This document shows, piece after piece, positions 16,901-22,267 of a DNA stretch of 22,267 bases. The notes under the pieces were generated by a model. It saw nothing but the letters and a program-made list of their open reading frames with translations, did no database searches and was not told the DNA's origin. The first letter of the stretch is position 1, and each line of letters starts with the position of its first letter. Source of the stretch: JANNRW01 sp031401815 (GTDB lineage: Bacteria; Desulfobacterota; Desulfuromonadia; Geobacterales; DSM-12255); NCBI GenBank assembly GCA_031401815.1, contig JANNRW010000299.1, positions 1 through 22,267 on the forward strand. The letters run 5' to 3'. The translations under genes were made by a program, and so were the position numbers.

Positions 16901-19900
16901 GGACTTGGCAGTTTCCCGGTCAACTATTTCGGCATAAATCCCGTATCACCAAGCGTAATCTACATGGGTACGGATCTTGGTATCTTTGTTACCTATAACT
17001 TTGGAACTGACTGGTCTGGTTTCAGTAATGGACTTACATCTTCTTTGGTCAACGCCATTGCTTTTGATCCTGGCAAAACGGAACAAATTTATGCTGGTAC
17101 CGGTGGCGGCGGTATGTACAAACTAACCGATGTCTTCAATATAAATTGGTCAAGCCAGAGAAATGACATCGTATTTAACTCCTCGTCCAAATCGAGTAGT
17201 GAGTTTTATGGCATAGGTTTTGGCGCTGATAATTTTGTTGCAGTTGGTAATAATAATTCAATTACGCTGCTCGGAAATGCATCATTGCCTGTTGTAACTG
17301 GTAATTTCAGGGCAGTTGTTTATGGTGATAATTCTTATATAGCTGTTGGCGCATTTGGTTCGGAAGGCGCTGTCTACCGATCTGACTCGGCAGGGGTATC
17401 TTGGGTCGGCCCACTTGTAAATACTTCGGGAGTATCGATTGCATCATCTGGACTCTACGCGATTTCTTACGGCAATGGAACTTTCGTAGCTGCAGGCTTA
17501 TCAGGCAAGTTGCTGACTTATACAGGTAATGTCTACAACAATAATCTTGTTACAGGTGTTACAACACATCTTCGGGCTGCTGCGTTTGGCAATGGCGTAT
17601 TCGTAGTTGCTGGTGATAATGGAGCTATTATTACTTCTGGTGATGCCGCTACGTGGACTGTACGCAATTCAGGTGTCACTGCACAAATAAATGCCTTGAG
17701 CTATGGTAATGGAAAATTTGTTGCTGTAGGGGCTGGCGGAGTGATTCTTGTTTCTAATGATAATGGCGTCAGTTGGCAGTCTGTTGCTTCACCGACAACC
17801 GGCACCCTTTATGGGGTTGCGTATGGAAACGGTGTCTTTGCTGCTGTAGGTGAAGATGCAGTACATGGAACGGTGTTGACCTCATCAGACGACGGCGCAA
17901 CGTGGACTCCACGTCCATCAGGGACTGTGAATGCACTTTATGCAGTGGCTTTCGGTAAAGGACAATTCTATGCATCCGGACGTTTCGGCACAGTGATTAT
18001 GTCTGACATTGTGCCATCAGCGCCAGCAACGGTGACGGGAACAACACCGGCTTCTGGGACTACCGGGGTTCCAGTTAACGCTCCGATTACGGTTACGTTT
18101 TCTGCAAATATGAATGGAGGGACAATAACTACCGGAATAGACGGTACTACTGGCAGCTTCAGGATTGTGCCTGCTGTTACTGTTCCGCCAGTCGCTGCAG
18201 TTACAGGTGCATCAATCAACTACGACAGTGGCAACTTTCGTGCAACTTTGTCTCATTCAGGATCATTGTCGTATGGGACTGACTATACAGCAACATTGAC
18301 AACTACAATACTTGATGCTGCTGGAAACTCGCTTCCGGCAGTATACTCATGGGTATTTACAACAGAACCGAAACCCGATACTGATTCCCCAATAATAATC
18401 AGTGCTTTACCAGGGAATGCAGAGACGGATGTAGTCGTGACAACGCCGATTCAAGTTACTTTTTCACAGTCAGATGTTAATCCGTCAACCGTAAACAGTA
18501 ATACTTTCAAGCTGTCACCAAATGTTGCTGGAAGCGTAACATTTAATGGAATGATAGCCACATTTACCCCGACCCCTCCAGGAACTCTGGCTAAAGGTGT
18601 CACATACACTGCAACAGTGACAACCGGCGTAAAGGATATGGCCGGTAATGCAATGCTTGCTCCCTATACCTGGAGCTTTACAACTATTTCAGCATATACA
18701 GTTTCAGTATCAGCAGGAGCTAACGGAACAATTACACCTGGAACCATAGCCATGGACAAAGGGACTTCACAGGTATTTACTATTTCGCCAGCATCGGGTT
18801 TTTCTCTTGATACTCTTACACTTGACGGAGCATCAGTAAAAAATCAGGTGATTGGTAATACGTACACGTTATCAAATGTGACTGCCAACCATGTGATTGC
18901 CGCAACTTTCAAGCAAGTACACCAGATACAAACTACCGTTGCTAGTGGCAGCGGCACGATCACAGGATCAATTGCACTTGACCTGTCAGGTAAGGTTACT
19001 GTTGACAGTGGTTCAGTCTTGTCACTTACCATCACCCCTTCTGCCGGTTTAAGTCTAGCTAGTTTGACAGATAACGGTGCCGTTTTAGCTCTTAACCCAC
19101 TGCCTGCTAATCTTGTAAAGGCTGCGGTTGCAAATGCCGACGGAACCTATACTTGGACATACACATATGCCAGCGTTACAGCCGATCACAATATTGTCGC
19201 CGTATTTTCCCAGGATGTAACCCCGCCAGTGGTAACAGTTACATCACCAGCTGCAGGCACGACGAACATTGACATCAACAGCAGCATAACCGCCACTTTC
19301 AACAAACTGGTAGACCCTGCAACGATCACTGCCGCCACCTTCCTTATTCGTGAAAAGTTAAGCGGCATCAGCGTAATCAGTGTGCCCACACCGAGTTTGA
19401 GTGGACTTACCGCCACCTTCAAGCCGAGCATCGCATTAAAAGCAGGAATACAATACGAAGTCGTTGTCACCACCGGCGTCAAAGACCTGGTAACTCCCGC
19501 CAACAGCATGGCCACGGCATACGTCTGGACATTCACTACCCGCCCAGCTACCCATGCTGTCACCTTGACTACCGGTGCCAATGGTTCTGTATCCAGCAAC
19601 CCGGCTGCGCTGGGTACGGTAACGGATTCTTCCAGCGTGGTCTTTACCATCACCCCCAATACCGGCTATCACATAGCCGATGTAAAACTGGACACCGTCT
19701 CTGTCCTTTCACAAGTATCGGGTAATAGCTATACCTTAAACAACGTCATTGCCAACCACGCCGTAGATGTCACGTTTGCAATCAACACCTACGCGTTGAC
19801 CACAACTACCGGAGTCAATGGTACCTTGACTCGTTCCACCGCAACTCCGGATTACGGCAGCAGTCCGAACGTTACGATCAGACCGGCAGCCGGTTATATA

Positions 19901-21799
19901 CTTGAAAGTGTATCCGACAGTTTTGCGGGGAATATGCCGCTGTCCGGCCTTGTCAAAAGTGCTCAAAATGCTGATGGAACCTACACATGGACCTATACCA
20001 TCAGTAATATTGCCCAGAACAGAACCGTCAGTGCCGTCTTCAGAAAACTGAACCTGATAATCACTCTACCTGCCGCAGGTACCGGAACTGTGACGCCCTC
20101 GATTGCGACTCCCGCCTATGGCGAAAGTCCGATCATTACTTTCATGCCGGCAATCGGTTACCGCCTCAAGAGCATCAGTGACAGCATCTCCGGAAACTTG
20201 GACCTGAACAATCCTCCTGCAGGTTTGGTGAAAGCTGCACAGCCGGACAGCAACGGTATCTACAGCTGGACTTACACGATTAGCAATATGTCTCAGGATA
20301 GGACTATCAACGCTGTTTTCGAACGGACTACATATTCGATAACTATTGATCCCCAGATCCAGAACGGAACAGTTACCAGCGCAGATCCCTCAGTATTTTA
20401 TAAAGGTTTCTTCTCCTTGACCATTACGTCCAGCCCCGGCTATTTCCTTGATACACTTGTTATCAACGGAACCAATGCAGCAATTCTGCCGGTGGCCTCC
20501 AGTCAGGTCAAGGGAGCACAGGGTTATGTCAGCACCTATAATTATCAGACAGGCCAGGTAACTCAGAACACAACCGTCAGCGCTACATTCGTACAAAAGT
20601 TTGTGATCACGGCTTCTGCGACCGGCAGTGGTTCGATACCCAATCCGGGACTTTCATTTTATCTGTCCGGAGCTGCCCCGTCTTACACCTTTACTCCGAA
20701 TAGTGAACAATATCGGGTGGTATCCCTGAAGTTGGATGGTGTTGCTGTTACAGTTCCGGCTTCAAACCGTTATGATTTCACTCCGTTGACTGCCGACCAT
20801 TCGATTGAGGTTGCTTTCGATCTCAAACAGTTCAATGTAAGTGTTGCTCCCACGCCCACTCATGGCGCCGTTTCTCTTTCGTCAACAACTGTGAATTATG
20901 GTGGTTCATCTCTTGCCAGCGTTATTCCTGCCGCTGGTTATAAAGTTAAGGATATTCTGTTAACCGCTTCCGGAGATGCGGTAGCAACTAATGTTTTCGG
21001 TCAGGCAATAGCGACGGCTTCCGGTACCTACCAGTACACGCTGAGTGATATCAGGAAGGATTACTCTATCTCTGCTACGTTTGATGTTCTGCAGCTAAAA
21101 ATTGCAACCAGTGTTGCAACCGGCGGCGGTGGCACGATTGTGGCCGATAATTCTGCCCCCAATTATGGTTCGTCAGTCAAGTTTACGATGACAGCCAATC
21201 CGGGATACACCCTCAAGGATGTCACGGTTGATGGCGTATCGAAAATGTCTGACGTGAATAACGGCGTTTACACTTTAAGTAATGTAACGGCTGACCACAC
21301 TGTCGTTGCCACCTTTGCTATAAATTCCTATCTGATGACTGTATCAGTTAATGACAGTAGTCTGGGATCCATAACGCCTTCAGGGTCAGTCAGGGTAAAT
21401 TATGGGCAATCACAGGCATTCCAGATTTCTACGACTAACGGTTCGGTACTGACTGATATTACGCTGGACGGCATCTCTGTAAAAAGCACAGTTAATAACA
21501 ATATTCTCACTCTTAATAATGTAGTTGCTGATCATACACTTGTTGTTACTTTCACCGCTCCGGCGGCGACCGTCTACCCCGATGGCGATCTTAACGGTGA
21601 CGGTAAAGTGGATATCGCCGATGCGCTGTTGGCACTGAAATTGTCGGTGGGCCTGATGACTCCGGTTGCAAAGGATATCGCCCATGGCGATGTCGGGCCG
21701 ACTAATGATAAAGGAAAGCCTGTTCCTGACGGCAAGATTGATATTAATGACGTGGTTGTGATGTTGCAGCGGGTGGTTGGAAATATTCCCGCCTGGTAA
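13910..21799 (+). CDS. Giant secreted multidomain protein with Ycf48/Asp-box propellers, FN3, SbsA-like Ig, InlB-type B-repeats and a dockerin
   Basis: The 2629-residue protein starts with a Sec signal peptide (cleavage after Ala26, VQA-DP). The start follows GGAGG by six bases. The order of domains is: Ycf48-like propeller repeats with Asp boxes such as STDGGISW (about 40-345); sortilin-like repeats (350-445); an FN3 domain (447-543); five degenerate FN3-like repeats (544-870); further sortilin-like repeats (871-1074); a second Ycf48-like block (1097-1367); two SbsA-like Ig (Big_5) domains (1368-1594); two B-repeats; a third Big_5 (1769-1881); eight more B-repeats (1882-2550); and a dockerin (2554-2629). 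There is no transmembrane anchor, so it is probably extracellular or attached through the dockerin or B-repeats. No enzyme domain was seen. An adhesin or matrix role is inferred. No terminator separates it from the lipoprotein gene at 21833. Confidence 0.92.
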   Translation: MNKKILGYALLLVLSLFAVVSGSVQADPLDNWHWKNPIPQGNALRGVSFGSNKFVAVGDYGTILTSTDLGINWNNRTALNDGSAGTRENLRAIAFGNIGGSVPVAPGFVAVGDNGAILKSTDGGISWALDSTSGVTANFHSVAYGVDATAKQSFVAVGENGTVARTNDGLAWSVAANAAVMAGEMLSAVAYGAVPNTFVTISNSGNIFYSTNNGDTWTKSPDSNSSRPLRGVSFVNGNFIAVGTAGAIISSANGVNWVVQSSGTAADLNAVTYGAINDTIVVVGNVSKIIGSTTGFTTWRSFPFPEQSTPSNYNILAVTNDGDKTYIAVGENGEILRYNPGAALAFWTAINTGLTNTNVSALAYNTASTNTGTILELYAATGGGGIFYTKNAGLNWSAINTGLNNLTVNSIAMTPGSGATDDVLYTGTAGGLYKSIDAGNAAGTVSRIVIPPANVKITAGVASNTLTWNAVTGAASYNVYRSTTAGVTKPSGLLGTAVVTNYTDNTSANGITYYYAVTANFANSTNTANQESSLSSEVSAKPQISAVYVPDNAAVTAGVSQNTVGWSAVAGAGSYNVAIDGVKQNVGNTTTYTHAATNGTNHTYSVTAVNVVRTPANIAVSKGVITWDAVAGAGSYEISINGGAFVAASSPYTFNGHVTSYSINALNIQTAAVPSTTVTESLVTWAAVAGATSYNVSINGGASINVLTNSYTHIGVVTSNSITAVGGPSDGSSSVGTVTVMKTGISWPAVALTDSYSTVINGGAAVTPVGSPYTFNGAVTSATVTALDNTRNVVTGSLVSTITWDAPAVEPTTYTVTINGVVQPIQNAPLTSFDFTGIINPGFTVISTKAESDTSSVVGATPQAIPIQLTSVNTVIVDPVNANTIYLANNSGLFKSTDAALTFTELLYDAAPTSFANVNSIVVDKNTPTTLYVGATGGLGTGIYKSTNGGASWALLKTGLVNTIALDPTTTSTVYLGTTLGAFKSSDSGTTWNVTNPGLGSFPVNYFGINPVSPSVIYMGTDLGIFVTYNFGTDWSGFSNGLTSSLVNAIAFDPGKTEQIYAGTGGGGMYKLTDVFNINWSSQRNDIVFNSSSKSSSEFYGIGFGADNFVAVGNNNSITLLGNASLPVVTGNFRAVVYGDNSYIAVGAFGSEGAVYRSDSAGVSWVGPLVNTSGVSIASSGLYAISYGNGTFVAAGLSGKLLTYTGNVYNNNLVTGVTTHLRAAAFGNGVFVVAGDNGAIITSGDAATWTVRNSGVTAQINALSYGNGKFVAVGAGGVILVSNDNGVSWQSVASPTTGTLYGVAYGNGVFAAVGEDAVHGTVLTSSDDGATWTPRPSGTVNALYAVAFGKGQFYASGRFGTVIMSDIVPSAPATVTGTTPASGTTGVPVNAPITVTFSANMNGGTITTGIDGTTGSFRIVPAVTVPPVAAVTGASINYDSGNFRATLSHSGSLSYGTDYTATLTTTILDAAGNSLPAVYSWVFTTEPKPDTDSPIIISALPGNAETDVVVTTPIQVTFSQSDVNPSTVNSNTFKLSPNVAGSVTFNGMIATFTPTPPGTLAKGVTYTATVTTGVKDMAGNAMLAPYTWSFTTISAYTVSVSAGANGTITPGTIAMDKGTSQVFTISPASGFSLDTLTLDGASVKNQVIGNTYTLSNVTANHVIAATFKQVHQIQTTVASGSGTITGSIALDLSGKVTVDSGSVLSLTITPSAGLSLASLTDNGAVLALNPLPANLVKAAVANADGTYTWTYTYASVTADHNIVAVFSQDVTPPVVTVTSPAAGTTNIDINSSITATFNKLVDPATITAATFLIREKLSGISVISVPTPSLSGLTATFKPSIALKAGIQYEVVVTTGVKDLVTPANSMATAYVWTFTTRPATHAVTLTTGANGSVSSNPAALGTVTDSSSVVFTITPNTGYHIADVKLDTVSVLSQVSGNSYTLNNVIANHAVDVTFAINTYALTTTTGVNGTLTRSTATPDYGSSPNVTIRPAAGYILESVSDSFAGNMPLSGLVKSAQNADGTYTWTYTISNIAQNRTVSAVFRKLNLIITLPAAGTGTVTPSIATPAYGESPIITFMPAIGYRLKSISDSISGNLDLNNPPAGLVKAAQPDSNGIYSWTYTISNMSQDRTINAVFERTTYSITIDPQIQNGTVTSADPSVFYKGFFSLTITSSPGYFLDTLVINGTNAAILPVASSQVKGAQGYVSTYNYQTGQVTQNTTVSATFVQKFVITASATGSGSIPNPGLSFYLSGAAPSYTFTPNSEQYRVVSLKLDGVAVTVPASNRYDFTPLTADHSIEVAFDLKQFNVSVAPTPTHGAVSLSSTTVNYGGSSLASVIPAAGYKVKDILLTASGDAVATNVFGQAIATASGTYQYTLSDIRKDYSISATFDVLQLKIATSVATGGGGTIVADNSAPNYGSSVKFTMTANPGYTLKDVTVDGVSKMSDVNNGVYTLSNVTADHTVVATFAINSYLMTVSVNDSSLGSITPSGSVRVNYGQSQAFQISTTNGSVLTDITLDGISVKSTVNNNILTLNNVVADHTLVVTFTAPAATVYPDGDLNGDGKVDIADALLALKLSVGLMTPVAKDIAHGDVGPTNDKGKPVPDGKIDINDVVVMLQRVVGNIPAW
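15541..16500 (+). repeat. Five degenerate FN3-like repeats of about 60 residues
   Basis: Each unit carries a W-A/D-A-V-A-G-A-x-S-Y core (WSAVAGAGSYNV, WDAVAGAGSYEI, WAAVAGATSYNV, WPAVALTDSYST, WDAPAVEPTTYT). An INGG turn and a closing TSxSITAVx strand follow. At about 60 residues they are shorter than a normal FN3 domain of about 90, so they may be a reduced beta-sandwich. Confidence 0.65.
18695..21560 (+). repeat. Ten InlB-type B-repeats in two length subtypes
   Basis: Short units (about 75 residues) end in the pattern LDGxSV...YTLxNVxADHxVxATF. Long units (about 85-97 residues) carry an insertion around GLVKxAQ...DGTYTWTYTISN before the final ATF/AVF strand. The order is short, long, SbsA-like Ig interruption, short, long, long, long, short, long, short, short. 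These are protein-level repeats with diverged DNA. Confidence 0.75.
21570..21796 (+). other. C-terminal type I dockerin-like domain
   Basis: The first calcium loop is DLNGDGKVDIADALLALKL. The second is split by a short insertion (GDVGP, then about 10 residues) before DGKIDINDVVVMLQRVVG. Both EF-hand-like loops keep the acidic ligands. Similar endings occur on other Geobacter-like secreted proteins. No cohesin partner is encoded in this window. Confidence 0.85.
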
Positions 21800-21832
21800 T
21801 CGCTTAATAAAAATATACGGATTGGAGTCGTT

Positions 21833-22267
21833 ATGAAAAGTTTCTGGATGGTGAGTGCTGCTTTAATTTTCTGTTTTTTATCGCTGGTAGGCTGTGGCGG
21901 GGGTGGTGGGGGCTCTTCAGCTGGTCCGGCGCCAGCACCTACGCCGACCCCTGCAACAACTAAAATAGCCGGCGTTGCTTCCAAAGCTCCTATTGGCAAC
22001 GCAACCGTTTCAGCTTACAAGATTGTCAACGGTGCCAAGGCCGAGTTACTGGACAGTGGATCCACCGCTGCCGATGGTTCCTATAGTCTGAATCTGGGCG
22101 CATATACCGGCCCGGTGTTTCTTGAAATCAGCGGCGGTACTTATATTGATGAAGCCACAGGTGCTAACACCACTCTGGCAGCTCCGTTGCATGCCGTTGT
22201 TTCCTCTACCTCAGGTACCGTGTCGGCTGCAATTACACCGCTGACGGAACTGGCCTATCAGCAGGCT
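21833..22267 (+). CDS. Lipoprotein, 3' end beyond the window
   Basis: An open frame of 145 codons runs to the window edge without a stop. GGAG (21824-21827) lies five bases before ATG 21833. The N-terminus is a lipoprotein signal with lipobox LVGC (Cys21), followed by six glycines and a proline-rich APAPTPTP linker. From about residue 43 the pattern KIAGVASKAPIGNATVSAYK and DGSYSLNLG resembles carboxypeptidase-regulatory-like (transthyretin-fold) beta-sandwich domains. It continues into ITPLTELAYQQA, similar to helical segments in other Geobacter-like surface lipoproteins. It lies 33 bases behind the dockerin protein gene with no terminator, so the two probably share a transcript. Confidence 0.85.
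   Translation, partial: MKSFWMVSAALIFCFLSLVGCGGGGGGSSAGPAPAPTPTPATTKIAGVASKAPIGNATVSAYKIVNGAKAELLDSGSTAADGSYSLNLGAYTGPVFLEISGGTYIDEATGANTTLAAPLHAVVSSTSGTVSAAITPLTELAYQQA

Noticed and set aside
19186..19659. 157-codon open frame on the - strand, and similar frames at 2483-2893, 3525-3959, 4924-5418 and 21574-21999
   Set aside because: Each lies wholly opposite, or almost wholly opposite, a long gene with clear family features. None has a convincing ribosome binding site or recognisable domain. They are antisense shadows of biased codon use.
9100..21560. CRISPR-like or short tandem DNA repeats in the giant genes
   Set aside because: The repeats are protein domains with diverged DNA. There are no regularly spaced identical direct repeats.
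1..22267. tRNA or rRNA genes
   Set aside because: No T-loop or anticodon-arm pattern or rRNA core sequence was recognised on either strand.

Overview
The window reads as chromosome of a Geobacter-like anaerobe (Desulfuromonadota, Geobacterales). This is inferred from four things: a GEMM-I family cyclic-dinucleotide riboswitch in front of a complete pilMNOPQ operon, a C-terminal CFIATAAYGS box on a giant lipoprotein, a dockerin ending of a type familiar from Geobacter-like secreted proteins, and many exported beta-sandwich proteins. All supported genes lie on the + strand.

Region 1 (1-8423) is a pilus-assembly operon. It opens with the 3' part of a GEMM-I aptamer, cut by the window edge. The aptamer overlaps an intrinsic terminator, which is the layout of a ligand-activated (ON) transcription switch. 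Next come a small XRE-type regulator and pilM, pilN, pilO, pilP and pilQ, which encode the inner-membrane alignment complex and outer-membrane secretin of the type IV pilus. Twelve bases after pilQ begin four tandem Uma2-family (PD-(D/E)XK nuclease-like) genes, each encoding exactly 194 residues. In three of them the conserved Ala-Glu ending carries a GGAG that serves as the Shine-Dalgarno of the next copy. The last copy lacks it.

Region 2 (8424-13731) holds a small lipoprotein gene and a 1557-residue lipoprotein. The latter is built of propeller-like repeats, four choice-of-anchor D type domains, an Ig-like domain, a choice-of-anchor U-like domain and a C-terminal CFI-box followed by a hydrophobic segment. 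A good intrinsic terminator closes the region.

Region 3 (13732-22267) holds a 2629-residue secreted protein with a signal peptide, two blocks of Ycf48/Asp-box beta-propeller repeats, FN3-like repeats, three SbsA-like Ig domains, ten InlB-type B-repeats in two subtypes and a terminal dockerin. It is followed by the start of another lipoprotein that runs off the window.

Taken together, a second-messenger RNA switch controls pilus machinery and possibly the attached nuclease-like array. Downstream lie genes for large surface or extracellular proteins that are probably transcribed separately. The strongest candidates for something undescribed are the four-gene Uma2 array fused to the pil operon and the lipoprotein that appears to carry membrane anchors at both ends.
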